DNA of 64,000 nt from Mycolicibacterium doricum (GCF_010728155.1 NZ_AP022605.1:1550001-1614000), one strand, 5' to 3'. Shown: positions 1-7,853, numbered from the stretch's first letter. The notes: generated by a model not told the origin, from the sequence alone. Made by a program: numbers and translations.

Positions 1-630
1 CAACAACAACGGCGCCAATGACGGTTTGACGACCAGTGCCAGGCCGATCGCCACGCCGGCCAGCCACTCGTGGCTGCGTCTGCCGTCGAGCAGCCAGCGG
101 AAGAACAGCACCTCGGCCAGCAGCATGAAGCCGTTGATGTTGGTGAAAACGATGGTGTTGGTGACCGATTCGGTGCAGTACATCGCGAGCACCAGTGCCG
201 GGGCCGCCACCGAGGTCAGCGTGTAGTTGAACATCCGCAGCAGGAAGTACGCGGCGAGCAGAGTGGCGAGGCTGTTGAGCGTGAAATACCAGTTGCGCGA
301 GGCGAATTCCGGTAGGAAGCCGAACGGCGCCAGCAGCAGGGTCCCGCCCGGCGGGTAGAGGTAGTGCGGGTCGACGTGGTCGAAGTGCTCGTTGTAGATG
401 TCCAGCCCCAGGCGCAGATTCGACACCGCGCGGTAGACCGGCCCGAAGTCGTCGGTGATGTAGCCGTTGGTTCCCAGGACGTAGGTGCGGTGGATCACCG
501 TCATGATGGCCAACGGCCACAACACGCTGCGCAGTACCGTTGCCGCGCCGGGGGGCGACGTGCGTGGCCGGAAGGCGTTGGACAGGCCGGTGCGAAGAGA
601 ATCTGCTGCCGCCACGAGCGAACCGTACAC
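1..630 (-). CDS. aftC: AftC-type arabinofuranosyltransferase (C-terminus outside window)
   Basis: This is the first 210 residues of a polytopic GT-C glycosyltransferase (GT87/DUF2029 type); the gene runs off the window edge. In mycobacteria AftC uses decaprenylphosphoryl-arabinose to add alpha-1,3 branch points to arabinogalactan and lipoarabinomannan, on the outer face of the membrane. A loop after the first hydrophobic segment holds ITDDFGPVYRAV; its paired acidic residues fit the GT-C catalytic motif. Further on are YLYPPGGTLLLAPFG and several hydrophobic helices. The start is GTG at 628-630, reading VYGSLVAAADS, which matches my memory of the M. tuberculosis Rv2673 N-terminus. The next gene on the same strand is the Rv2672-type lipoprotein, as in M. 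tuberculosis. Confidence 0.9.
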   Translation of the reverse strand, partial: MYGSLVAAADSLRTGLSNAFRPRTSPPGAATVLRSVLWPLAIMTVIHRTYVLGTNGYITDDFGPVYRAVSNLRLGLDIYNEHFDHVDPHYLYPPGGTLLLAPFGFLPEFASRNWYFTLNSLATLLAAYFLLRMFNYTLTSVAAPALVLAMYCTESVTNTIVFTNINGFMLLAEVLFFRWLLDGRRSHEWLAGVAIGLALVVKPSLAPLLL

Positions 631-651
631 CGACGCTGCGCCGCCGAGACG

Positions 652-2214
652 TCAGGCCGGACAGTACGTGTCGGTAGCCGGCGGGGCGCCGTTGTCGACG
701 TAACTCACCACGGGTGCCAGTGCGCACGGGGAGTAGACGCTCGCCCCGTGGCCGATGCCCTGCCACATGACGCGCTTGTTGGATGCCCCGGCGTTGAGGA
801 TCGTCGCCGCGACCGCCGCGACCCCTTCGTTGCCGACGATGGGGTCGTTCTGGACGCCCAGCAGCAACACGGGCACCGACAGGTCCTTGGGTTCTGCGGG
901 CGCTGACCCGCTCGGCCAGTTGAGGCATTTGACCAGGTCGAGGGCACCGACCACGCCGAACTGGGGATACTGCTTACCCCAGGCCACCACCAGCTCGCGC
1001 ACCCGGTCGGGGGTCGGGCGGCTGAGCGCGTCGCTGCAGGAGTTGACGAACTGACCGTCGGTCTGGCGCAGCCCCTCCGCGTCGGCGATGAGAGCTGTCA
1101 GCCGGGCGGTGTCGCCGGTGCGGGCGCCGGCCAGCGCCGCCCCGAGATCGTTGGTGGACGTGGCACCGTCGCCCTTCGGGAACGCCAGCGCCGTGGAGAT
1201 CGCTTCGGTGACTGCGGCCACCGACGCCCCGCCGGGTCCGTCTCCCGATCGGGCCGCCGACAGCAGCCCGTCGACGACACCTTTGGGGTCGGGGGCGGCC
1301 GGGCAACCGATGGCCACACACTGCGCAGCCCAGGCGTCGAGCGCCGCCTGCTCACCCTTGACCCGCTGTTCTGCGGCGGCCTCGGCGCCGATCGCCAGCG
1401 GCAGCGGCGAGTCGAGCGCCAAGCGGGCCACCTTGTTGGGGTGCGATCCGGCGTAGGCCAGCGCCACCTGGGCACCGTTGCCGATCCCGAGCAGCGCCAG
1501 CGCCGGCACGTCCCAGGTACTGCGCAACCGCTCGAGGTCTTCGGCGGCGTGCGCGTTGTCATAGGCCGAGTCCCCGGGCGCGATGGTGTCGGTGCAGCTG
1601 GTCGTCGCCGTCATCGTGATGGCGCCGAGGTTGGCGACCGGATCGTCACCGTAGGAGAACTGGGCCTGCTCGATCATCTCCTGACGGTCGTAGAGGTCGC
1701 GGCACTCCAGCGCCCCGGACATGCCGATGCCCCGACGGTCGACGGCGACGATCGGATGCTGGTCGACCACAGCCGGGGAGCGCGCCAGCCACACCGGCAG
1801 CTGCACCGAGGACGGCAGGTCGGAGCCGGTCGTCATCACCACCGGTCCGGCGTCCTGCGGCGTGCGCGGCGACGTCGCGCGTACGACACCGATGGTCACC
1901 GTGCCCGTGGCGCCGTCGATGGGGTCGAGGTCGGCGTCGTAGGTCGCGCAGTCCAGCGTCACACCCGGCGCCGGGTCGACGTCGGCGTCCCCGAACACCT
2001 GATCCGTGCATTCGCGCCAGGACAGGTCGTTCTTCGGCACCTCGACCGCGGGCGGTCCGGCCTGCTGTTGGGTGGTCTCGGGCTGGCCCTGCGGCCGCGC
2101 GCCGTCGTTGGTGGCGAACCGTGGGTTGGCCGCCAGTCCCGGCGCACAGCCAGCCAGCACCAGTGCGACCGTCGACAGGCTCACGGCCCGGAGCAACTGG
2201 GGGTGTCGACGCAT
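652..2214 (-). CDS. TAP-type alpha/beta hydrolase lipoprotein (Rv2672-like), nucleophile serine apparently missing
   Basis: A 520-residue secreted protein. The N-terminus is a lipoprotein signal peptide with lipobox LVLAGC and acylated Cys near residue 23. Two upstream in-frame starts exist, but only the start at 2214 puts the signal peptide at the N-terminus. The fold resembles tripeptidyl-aminopeptidase-type hydrolases: VAVDRRGIGMSG, a nucleophile-elbow segment near residue 243, an Asp in NDPIVG near 456, a His in GIGHGAS near 487 and a C-terminal TAP-like region rich in Cys. The elbow reads LLGIGNGAQVA, so Gly stands where GxSxG has Ser. Either the enzyme is inactive on classical substrates or it uses another nucleophile. 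M. tuberculosis Rv2672 is annotated only as a possible secreted protease. The gene lies 21 bp upstream of aftC on the same strand. Confidence 0.85.
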   Translation of the reverse strand: MRRHPQLLRAVSLSTVALVLAGCAPGLAANPRFATNDGARPQGQPETTQQQAGPPAVEVPKNDLSWRECTDQVFGDADVDPAPGVTLDCATYDADLDPIDGATGTVTIGVVRATSPRTPQDAGPVVMTTGSDLPSSVQLPVWLARSPAVVDQHPIVAVDRRGIGMSGALECRDLYDRQEMIEQAQFSYGDDPVANLGAITMTATTSCTDTIAPGDSAYDNAHAAEDLERLRSTWDVPALALLGIGNGAQVALAYAGSHPNKVARLALDSPLPLAIGAEAAAEQRVKGEQAALDAWAAQCVAIGCPAAPDPKGVVDGLLSAARSGDGPGGASVAAVTEAISTALAFPKGDGATSTNDLGAALAGARTGDTARLTALIADAEGLRQTDGQFVNSCSDALSRPTPDRVRELVVAWGKQYPQFGVVGALDLVKCLNWPSGSAPAEPKDLSVPVLLLGVQNDPIVGNEGVAAVAATILNAGASNKRVMWQGIGHGASVYSPCALAPVVSYVDNGAPPATDTYCPA

Positions 2215-2232
2215 GGTGACCACAGTAGCGAG

Positions 2233-2256
2233 GTCGGCAGTACAGTCGGCAGTACA
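2233..2256. repeat. 12-bp perfect tandem duplication in the hydrolase leader
   Basis: GTCGGCAGTACA occurs twice without a gap, 19-42 bp upstream of the lipoprotein start codon. On the minus strand it is followed by CTACTGT, which could serve as a -10 element, so the duplication lies where the promoter should be. It belongs to a set of short tandem duplications at gene borders in this window. Confidence 0.9.
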
Positions 2257-2468
2257 GAGAGCCGTCGTCGCCGGTGAGGACGTTGCTGTGGCCCTGCGGT
2301 GTGCGGTCTCGCCCCGCCCGGTGACGATGCGCTGCGCCTCACCGCCGCAGTGCCGGGGCCCACCTTCGGCCCGGCCTCCCGACCTGCCCGGACCGTCGCG
2401 CCGCCGTCCACGTCGAGCCGTGGATCCGGGCAAATCAACGAGTGCAGCACGTCGCTACGCTGCTTGGC

Positions 2469-3506
2469 ATGCCTGGGTCCAATGGTGCGCCGAATCAGCC
2501 CGACCATCTCGTCGACCGGCATCCCAGCGTCACCCCCGAACGCCTGGTGGCGCAGTTGGTGCCGCCGCCGACGTTCACCCACGTCAGCTTCGACAACTAC
2601 CGGCCCGATCCGGCTGAACCGTCACAGGCCGCAGCGGTGGAGGCGTGCCGCGCCTTCTGCGCCGACGCGGTGACGCGGCGGGCGGGCAAGAAGAAGCTCT
2701 TCGGCAAGCGTGAGGTGTTGCCGGGTGTCGGGGTCTACCTCGACGGCGGGTTCGGGGTGGGCAAGACACACCTGCTGGCATCGTCGTACTACGAGCTGCC
2801 CGAACCCAAGGCATTCGCGACGTTCGGGGAGCTCACCCAGCTGGCGGGGGTGTTCGGGTTCGTCGAGAGCGTGGAACTGCTCGGCGACTACGTCGTGCTG
2901 TGTATCGACGAATTCGAACTCGACGACCCGGGCAACACGACACTGATCTCGCGACTGCTCTCACAGCTCGTCGAGCGCGGCGTGTCGATCGCGGCGACGT
3001 CGAACACCCTGCCCGAGCAGCTGGGCGAGGGCCGGTTCGCCGCACAGGACTTCCTGCGCGAGATCAACACGCTCGCGTCGATCTTCACCACGGTGCGGAT
3101 CGAGGGGCCCGACTACCGGCATCGTGATCTTCCGCCTGCGCCGGAACCGCCCACCGACGCGGAGGTCACCCAGCGGGCCGAGGGGACCGCGGGTGCGACA
3201 CTCGACGACTTCGATGCGCTGTGCGCGCATCTGGCCACCATGCATCCGTCGCGGTACCTGTCGCTGATCGAAGGCGTCACGAAGGTGTTCATCACCGGGG
3301 TGCACCCACTCGACGATCAGAGCGTCGCGCTGCGCCTGGTGTCGCTGACCGACCGGCTCTACGACGCGGGCATCCCCGTGGTGGCCTCGGGGTCGAAGCT
3401 CGACACGATCTTCAGCGAGGAGATGCTGGCCGGTGGGTTCCGCAAAAAGTATCTGCGGGCGACATCGCGGTTGCTGGCGCTGACCGCAGCGGGTCAGGCG
3501 TCGTAG
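2469..3506 (+). CDS. zapE: ZapE/AFG1-type P-loop ATPase (Rv2670c-like)
   Basis: A 345-residue AAA-type ATPase of the AFG1/ZapE family. Walker A is GGFGVGKTH near residues 94-102. Walker B is LCIDEFELDD near 144, followed by a sensor segment AATSNTLPEQLG. Family members act in the cytoplasm; in E. coli ZapE associates with the division machinery, and in eukaryotes the homolog LACE1/AFG1 supports mitochondrial protein quality control. The mycobacterial role is unknown. I chose ATG 2469 (MPGSNGAPNQ); an in-frame start at 2442 would add nine residues with no family similarity that I can see. The gene is divergent from the lipoprotein. M. tuberculosis has a ribD-like gene (Rv2671) between the two; here that gene is absent. 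Confidence 0.85.
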   Translation: MPGSNGAPNQPDHLVDRHPSVTPERLVAQLVPPPTFTHVSFDNYRPDPAEPSQAAAVEACRAFCADAVTRRAGKKKLFGKREVLPGVGVYLDGGFGVGKTHLLASSYYELPEPKAFATFGELTQLAGVFGFVESVELLGDYVVLCIDEFELDDPGNTTLISRLLSQLVERGVSIAATSNTLPEQLGEGRFAAQDFLREINTLASIFTTVRIEGPDYRHRDLPPAPEPPTDAEVTQRAEGTAGATLDDFDALCAHLATMHPSRYLSLIEGVTKVFITGVHPLDDQSVALRLVSLTDRLYDAGIPVVASGSKLDTIFSEEMLAGGFRKKYLRATSRLLALTAAGQAS

Positions 3507-3510
3507 CGGC

Positions 3511-4080
3511 TCACCGGCTTTCGAGCGGGCAGACCATCACGAAATCGTTCTCCACCGCGGTGCCGAGGCGGAACGTCCTGGTGCCCGTCACCGCGAAGCG
3601 GTGTTTGGCGTAGAACCGTTGCGCGCGCCGATTCGCCTGGTTGACGCCCAGCCACACACAGCGGCACCCGGTCTCGCGGGCCAGGGCGAGTGCCTCGGTC
3701 ATCAGCGCCGAGGACACGCCGGTGCCGTGGCTCTCCGGTAGGACGTAGATCTTGGACAGTTCGATCGCCGGGCGCGACGAGACCGCGCGGTGTATGTCGT
3801 CGTCGTCGGGCAGACCGCGGATCAGCATGGCATAGCCCACGATTCGTCCACCGTCGCGCGCGGCGAGTACGACGCGGCCAGGGTCGGCGAGGTAGTCGGC
3901 GAACCGCTGCTGCGAGAGGTTCTCGGCGACGAACGCGGCGACGTTCTCGGCGGTCACCGACTCCGGACACGCCAGCGGGAAGGTGCTGGCGGCGACGTCG
4001 GCGAGTTCGGGAAGGTCGGCGGTGGTGGCCGGGAAGACCTGCGGGGGTAGACGTTTCACTGCCTGAGGGGGATGTTTCAC
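3511..4080 (-). CDS. GNAT-family N-acetyltransferase (Rv2669-like)
   Basis: A protein of 182-189 residues with the GNAT fold. The acetyl-CoA loop region reads KIYVLPESHGTGVSSALM, and the C-terminal beta strands contain WLGVNQANRRAQRFYAKHRF, the usual x-Asn-x2-Ala-x2-Phe-Tyr-x-Lys pattern. Substrate is unknown; related enzymes acetylate amines or peptide N-termini in the cytoplasm. Two GTG starts exist, at 4080 and 4059, because a 21-bp tandem duplication covers the start codon; each is followed by an AAA codon. The gene converges with zapE (4 bp apart). M. tuberculosis Rv2669 sits at the same place and looks the same from memory. Confidence 0.85.
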   Translation of the reverse strand: MKHPPQAVKRLPPQVFPATTADLPELADVAASTFPLACPESVTAENVAAFVAENLSQQRFADYLADPGRVVLAARDGGRIVGYAMLIRGLPDDDDIHRAVSSRPAIELSKIYVLPESHGTGVSSALMTEALALARETGCRCVWLGVNQANRRAQRFYAKHRFAVTGTRTFRLGTAVENDFVMVCPLESR

Positions 4081-4094
4081 TGCCCGAGGGGTTG
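4053..4094. repeat. 21-bp imperfect tandem duplication covering the GNAT start codon
   Basis: Two adjacent 21-bp units each begin GTTTCACTGCC(T/C)GAGGGG, at 4053 and 4074. On the minus strand each unit contains GTG AAA, so the duplication created two in-frame start codons for the acetyltransferase. The period is a multiple of three and keeps the frame. Confidence 0.9.
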
Positions 4095-4295
4095 GTAGGC
4101 CTCATTTGTGTGGGGCCGCGGAACTCGAGGGTGATCGCCATCGCGTACGGCACCGCCACCTTGATCGGTTGCATCACGACGTTGGCGCGCCTGACCTGAT
4201 TGCGCGGCATGCGCGGCGGGTGGCCGAAGCCGGGCGCCGCGGTCAGCATCAGCATCAGAAGCGGGCGCCGCGGTCAGCATCAGAAGCGGGCGCAT
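4077..4295 (-). pseudogene. small gene with its reading frame split by a tandem duplication
   Basis: A strong Shine-Dalgarno sequence (AGGGAGGG on the minus strand, 4301-4308) lies five bases before ATG at 4293-4295. That ATG opens a 72-codon frame ending in TGA at 4077-4079, overlapping the acetyltransferase GTG. However, after codon 11 (MRPLLMLTAAP) the base-composition signature of mycobacterial coding DNA, near-total G/C in third positions, is not in this frame but in another, which reads GFGHPPRMPRNQVRRANVVM and then KVAVPYAMAITLEFRG. The switch coincides with a 31-bp extra copy of a tandem repeat (31 is not a multiple of three). My reading is a short gene broken by that duplication. I do not recognise the product, and the second frame has no stop before it enters the acetyltransferase. 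Confidence 0.4.
4236..4291. repeat. tandem duplication of 31 and 25 bp units
   Basis: GCCGCGGTCAGCATCAG...AAGCGGGC occurs at 4236-4266 and again at 4267-4291. The first unit carries an extra CATCAG hexamer, itself a slip of a short internal repeat. The net gain is not a multiple of three, which explains the frame switch in the small minus-strand gene. Confidence 0.9.
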
Positions 4296-4364
4296 GGTTT
4301 CCCTCCCTAGGTGTGCACCGGATAATGGCACACCGTGTGGGGGCGACACAGCCGATGGGTCGGC

Positions 4365-4955
4365 TCAGGCGCTCTCGAGTCGCAACAGCGCCGCCTTGGC
4401 GGGCGCCCCGCCGACGTACTGGCCGGCCGCGCCGTCCGAGCGGACGACTCGGTGGCACGGGATCACCACCGGCAGCGGATTGTGCGCACACGCACTGCCT
4501 ACGGCCCGCACCGCCTTCGGGTTGCCGACCGCGGCGGCCACCGCGGCGTAGCTGGCCCGCTCGCCGTAGCCGATGGCGCGCAGCTGCTCGACGACGCTGC
4601 GCCGGAAACCGTCGGTGAGCCGCAGGTCCACCGGAACGTCGAACGCGGTGCGTGCCCCGGCGAAGTACTCGTCGAGCTGACGCGCCACGGGGTCCAGCCG
4701 CTGCGGCGCCCACAGGATGCGCGGGCTGATCCTGACGGCGAGGGTCGCCAGCACGGCGGTGTGATCCTCGACGTCGTAGGCCACCCGTACCAGACCGGCG
4801 GGGGTGGCGGCCAGTAGCAGAGTGCCTACCGGGGTATCGATGGTCCGGTAGGCGACGTCGAGAAGGCCTGCGGTGTCGGCCTCGGCGTTCAGCTTGGCGT
4901 GCAACCGGGTCAACGCGGCGTCGTCGGTGGGTGCGGCGAACATGTCGGCGGTCAT
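4365..4955 (-). CDS. ogt: methylated-DNA--protein-cysteine S-methyltransferase
   Basis: A 196-residue suicide repair protein that transfers the alkyl group from O6-alkylguanine (and O4-alkylthymine) in DNA to its own cysteine. The active-site motif is VIPCHRVVRSDG, with Cys near residue 165. The preceding helix-turn-helix region reads GYGERASYAAVAAAVGNPKAVRAV, including the arginine finger and the family Asn-Pro. The N-terminal ribonuclease-H-like part starts TPVGTLLLAATPAGLVRVAY. The start codon is ATG 4953-4955, which overlaps the stop of the upstream sigma-factor gene as ATGA, so the two are translationally coupled. The length is slightly above the usual 165-180. Confidence 0.93.
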   Translation of the reverse strand: MTADMFAAPTDDAALTRLHAKLNAEADTAGLLDVAYRTIDTPVGTLLLAATPAGLVRVAYDVEDHTAVLATLAVRISPRILWAPQRLDPVARQLDEYFAGARTAFDVPVDLRLTDGFRRSVVEQLRAIGYGERASYAAVAAAVGNPKAVRAVGSACAHNPLPVVIPCHRVVRSDGAAGQYVGGAPAKAALLRLESA

Positions 4956-5428
4956 CGAAGGGTCTCCTGCCGGTAGATCGAGCGCAGCTTCTTGAGGCCG
5001 TCGGCGCAGGCGCGGCGGGCGGCGTCGGGGGAGTTGTCGAGTAGTACGGCGATCTCGGCGAAGGGCAGCCCCGCGATGTGGTGATAGGCCACGGCCTGTC
5101 GCTGCTTGCCGGGAAGCGATGCGAGCGCGGCCCACAGGTCGGGATGACGGTCCGCGGGGTCGTCGCGGCCGGACGGGCGGTCCGGGACGGTGTCGGTCGG
5201 GACGGCCCGACGGGAGTTGGCACGGCCGACGTCGAGTGCGCGCCGGTGCGCGATCGTCACCAGCCAGGCTTCGACGTTGGCGTCGGCGGGCAGGCCCGGG
5301 TAGGCGCGCAGGGCGGACAGGAACGTCTCAGACCAGGCGTCCTCCGCGTCGACGGGTCCGACGACGGCGCGGCACACCCGCAGTACGGTCGAGCCGTGTC
5401 GGGCTACCACGTCTTCGAACGGTCGCAT
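4952..5428 (-). CDS. ECF-type RNA polymerase sigma factor
   Basis: A 158-residue sigma-70-family protein of the extracytoplasmic-function group. Region 2 is MRPFEDVVARHGSTVLRVCR through AEDAWSETFLSALRAYPGLP and AWLVTIAHRRALD (the AWL-x-IA-x-R-x2-D motif typical of ECF region 2). Region 4 is ALASLPGKQRQAVAYHHI-AGLPFAEIAVLL with its helix-turn-helix. ATG 5428 was chosen because region 2 starts there; an in-frame ATG upstream would add 32 non-conserved residues. No anti-sigma factor gene is adjacent. It overlaps ogt by 4 bp, which suggests that it controls or accompanies a response to DNA alkylation; this is inference from the coupling. Confidence 0.88.
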   Translation of the reverse strand: MRPFEDVVARHGSTVLRVCRAVVGPVDAEDAWSETFLSALRAYPGLPADANVEAWLVTIAHRRALDVGRANSRRAVPTDTVPDRPSGRDDPADRHPDLWAALASLPGKQRQAVAYHHIAGLPFAEIAVLLDNSPDAARRACADGLKKLRSIYRQETLR

Positions 5429-5643
5429 CCTCACATCTTGTAGACGCCGCCCGTGGATGTGACGTGAGATCAGTTCTTCGTGGCGGCGGTGATCGAGTTG
5501 GTGTTCGAGCGGTTCGTCTTGCACGGTCTTGATGGCCTCGATCAGTCGTCGAGGGGGGACAGGGCGCGCGATCGGACCGTCGAATGGGTCAACCCAGGTT
5601 GACGATCGCTGGCGTCAGCTAATGGTTGACGCGGAATCCGAAT

Positions 5644-6120
5644 TTAGCTGCGGACGTAGCCACGCCGCACCGCACGGTCGAGGATTCCCAGGGTGGCGCG
5701 TAAGGCTGTTTCGGAGATGACCGGGAAGATGCCTGCCTCACGCCACTTGTCATCGATTCGCGACCAGTCGTAGAACGACGTGACAACGGTGCCCTCTGCA
5801 GTGGGTTCGAGGGTGTATCCGTAGACGTGCCCGATCTGCGGGCGAATCTGCCCGAGTACCGTCCAGGCGATCAGCCTGTTGGGCTCGAACTCTCGGATTG
5901 CCACTGTCACGTCGTATTTGCCCATCGGGAAGTCATTGAGCGCTTCACGGTCCATATGGACGACGAAGGTGTCGCCGACCGCCGAAACCGGTTGTCCGTC
6001 GGCGGCCTGCAGCATTCCCGAGGAGTCGATCGCCACGTGTCCCTGGGGATCGCAGAGCACCTCGAAGATCGCTTCGGGTGGGGCGGAGATCACGCGGCGG
6101 ACCTCGATGCATTCGGTCAT
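5644..6120 (-). CDS. SRPBCC-family (START-like) protein
   Basis: A 158-residue protein with the START/SRPBCC helix-grip fold. It begins with the typical first strand VRRVISAPPEAIFEVLCDP and continues with a YDVTVAIREFEPNRLIAWT segment and a late TVVTSFYDWSRID strand. Such proteins bind hydrophobic ligands in a deep cavity and act as cyclases, hydrolases, lipid carriers or sensors; nothing here tells which. It is divergent from the AraC-type regulator, with 73 bp between start codons, so that regulator may control it. Intergenic 5429-5643 towards the sigma factor holds no gene that I can support. Confidence 0.75.
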   Translation of the reverse strand: MTECIEVRRVISAPPEAIFEVLCDPQGHVAIDSSGMLQAADGQPVSAVGDTFVVHMDREALNDFPMGKYDVTVAIREFEPNRLIAWTVLGQIRPQIGHVYGYTLEPTAEGTVVTSFYDWSRIDDKWREAGIFPVISETALRATLGILDRAVRRGYVRS

Positions 6121-6193
6121 GACGACGATCGTGTCAGCACCGGGCTAGCCGCGAACGGGTTTTCGAGGGTTTGCCGAGGGGTACCGAAGTACC

Positions 6194-6589
6194 GTGACGG
6201 ACCTTGACGGCTCTCCGACCAGCGGCCCCCGCCCGCCGGGTCTGCGACGATCGGTAGCGTTCATCCACGAAAACGCCGACAGCGACATCGGTCTTGCGGA
6301 GATCGCAGCGGCGGCGAACCTCACGGCACGGGCGGTGCAGTACATGTACCGCAGGCACCTGGGGGTAACGCCGCTCGAATACCTGCGCTGCGTTCGCCTT
6401 CATTTCGCCCACCGCGATCTTGAGGCCGCCGACCCCGCGGTCGACACGGTGAACTCGATCGCCGCCCGGTGGGGGTTCTCGCACGCGGGGCGGTTCAGTG
6501 TGGCGTATCGGCGCATGTACGGGAGGCAACCGAGTGCGACACTTCGGACCACTCGGCAGGCCCGTGACCGCGAGCGCTTCGGCGCATAG
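6194..6589 (+). CDS. short AraC-family transcription regulator
   Basis: A 131-residue protein that is essentially only the AraC/XylS DNA-binding domain, two helix-turn-helix motifs. The first is [34 protein letters not shown]. The second includes [20 protein letters not shown] and the signature tail [19 protein letters not shown] ligand-binding N-terminal domain, usual in AraC itself, is missing; either this is a stand-alone HTH protein or the 5' part was lost. The start is GTG 6194. It is divergent from the SRPBCC gene. Confidence 0.82.
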   Translation: MTDLDGSPTSGPRPPGLRRSVAFIHENADSDIGLAEIAAAANLTARAVQYMYRRHLGVTPLEYLRCVRLHFAHRDLEAADPAVDTVNSIAARWGFSHAGRFSVAYRRMYGRQPSATLRTTRQARDRERFGA

Positions 6590-6628
6590 CGCACGCCGCG
6601 CCGCGGCGATCGGACACCGCCGTATAAG

Positions 6629-6659
6629 AACGCCGCTGCGCATTGCGCGCCGCGGCGTT
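6629..6659 (+). terminator. hairpin terminator after the AraC-type gene
   Basis: AACGCCGC pairs with GCGGCGTT, and an inner GCGC-ATT-GCGC extends the stem, followed by a T-rich GTTCGTTT. It lies 40 bp past the regulator stop. In the remaining 300 bases up to the tRNA genes (6660-6959) I see no gene and no repeat. Confidence 0.55.
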
Positions 6660-6959
6660 GTTCGTTTCCCGCGGGCGGTGCAGCACATCCGTACGGGCGC
6701 CTGGCGTCGCGTGGCCATTCTGTGCGATGCGCCCCCCGCGGGCCAGTGTCGCTCAGCCCCTGGGGTTGGTCAGAGTGCGATCTCGCCGAGCTTCGCTGCT
6801 GAACCCCACGGAGACCTCGGGAGCCTCATGCCCGCCCTGCCATGGGCGAAACAGGCATGAGGAATTACAGCCGAGATGTGATCCACGGCCGACAGTCATC
6901 GAGATGTCCGCAAATGCGACAAAGACCTGGCGTGAATCGGGCGTGATAGTCGAACGTCG

Positions 6960-7031
6960 TGCGCGATACTGGGATTGAACCAGTGACCTCTTCCGTGTCA
7001 GGGAAGCGCTCTCCCGCTGAGCTAATCGCGC
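6960..7031 (-). tRNA. tRNA-Val (GAC)
   Basis: Cloverleaf on the minus strand: acceptor GCGCGAT pairs with ATCGCGC plus discriminator A. The D stem is GCTC/GAGC. The anticodon stem CTTCC/GGAAG encloses CTGACAC with anticodon GAC. The T stem is ACTGG/CCAGT with loop TTCAATC. The CCA end is not encoded. Confidence 0.96.
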
Positions 7032-7047
7032 CGGAAATCTTCATCGG

Positions 7048-7118
7048 AGGTGGAGACGGGAATCGAACCCGTGTGCACGGCTTTGCAGGCCGTTGCCTCA
7101 CCACTCGGCCACTCCACC
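7048..7118 (-). tRNA. tRNA-Cys (GCA)
   Basis: Cloverleaf on the minus strand: acceptor GGTGGAG/CTCCACC, discriminator T as usual for tRNA-Cys, anticodon stem ACGGC/GCCGT around CTGCAAA with anticodon GCA, and T loop TTCGATT. It lies 16 bases upstream (5') of tRNA-Val on the same strand, so the two are probably one transcript. Confidence 0.96.
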
Positions 7119-7145
7119 GCTGGGGTTGATGCTTGCTGCACCTCG

Positions 7146-7218
7146 AGCGGATGACGGGATTCGAACCCGCGACCCTCACCTTGGCAAGGTGATGCGCTAC
7201 CAACTGCGCTACATCCGC
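7146..7218 (-). tRNA. tRNA-Gly (GCC)
   Basis: Cloverleaf on the minus strand: acceptor GCGGATG/CATCCGC, discriminator T, anticodon stem TCACC/GGTGA around TTGCCAA with anticodon GCC, and T loop TTCGAAT. It is the first gene of the Gly-Cys-Val tRNA cluster. The 250 bases between it and the divergent tRNA-Val should hold both promoters. Confidence 0.96.
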
Positions 7219-7467
7219 GCGCCACGGGCGAGATCGTCGTCCGTCGCGATGCAGAACGATAGTGCACACATGCCTGGCCACACAAATCCCTTAGGCCGCA
7301 CCGGTCCCGGCGCCGTTTTCCACACCACGGTCGTCGCTCCGAAGGCGACAGGACCCTGGCGTACGCGTCTATGGAGGCCCGACGGTGAGCAGCGGATTCC
7401 GCCTTGACCGGCGGTGCATGCTAGTCTTCGACGTCGTTCGGTCCACTCGGTTAGGCCGATCCCACCC

Positions 7468-7539
7468 GGTCTCGTAGCTCAGTGGGAGAGCGTCCGCCTC
7501 ACACGCGGAAGGTCGCTGGTTCGAAACCAGCCGGGACCA
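7468..7539 (+). tRNA. tRNA-Val (CAC)
   Basis: Cloverleaf on the plus strand: acceptor GGTCTCG/CGGGACC (one G-T pair), discriminator A, D stem GCTC/GAGC, anticodon stem TCCGC/GCGGA around CTCACAC with anticodon CAC, and T stem GCTGG/CCAGC. It diverges from the Gly-Cys-Val(GAC) cluster, so two valine isoacceptors lie within 500 bases. Confidence 0.96.
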
Positions 7540-7853
7540 CCACCAAGCCAGCTACTGCGGTACACCTGTCCTCACCGTGGGAAGTTCTCCATCGTGCCCG
7601 GCCGCCCGGTTGACCCCGTCACCGAGGGCGAAATTCCGGTAGAGTCGCGCCGTCAGCCACCGCCGCGGCTCTGCGCAGACAATCACATGGCCGGCGCCGC
7701 GCGACCACACTGAGGAACCCGGCCGCGATCAGGCCGCCCATATCGTCGACAGCCGACCACTGCCCTCGCCGCGGCTGCGAGTTCCACCGGATCGAAGGGC
7801 AGCGCCAAGGCCGCCAGGAGCGGCGCCGGGCGCGCGCATCGACGTGTCTACGC
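7540..7853. other. intergenic stretch, nothing recognised
   Basis: Between tRNA-Val (CAC) and the end of the DUF3618 gene. I see no conserved open frame, no further tRNA and no clear hairpin terminator. The frames that stay open lack mycobacterial codon bias. Confidence 0.5.

Noticed and set aside
4080..4255. Long minus-strand frame continuing from the small broken gene through the acetyltransferase (to 3494)
   Set aside because: Inside the acetyltransferase the frame is Arg-rich and clearly a shadow; only the part above 4095 shows real coding bias.
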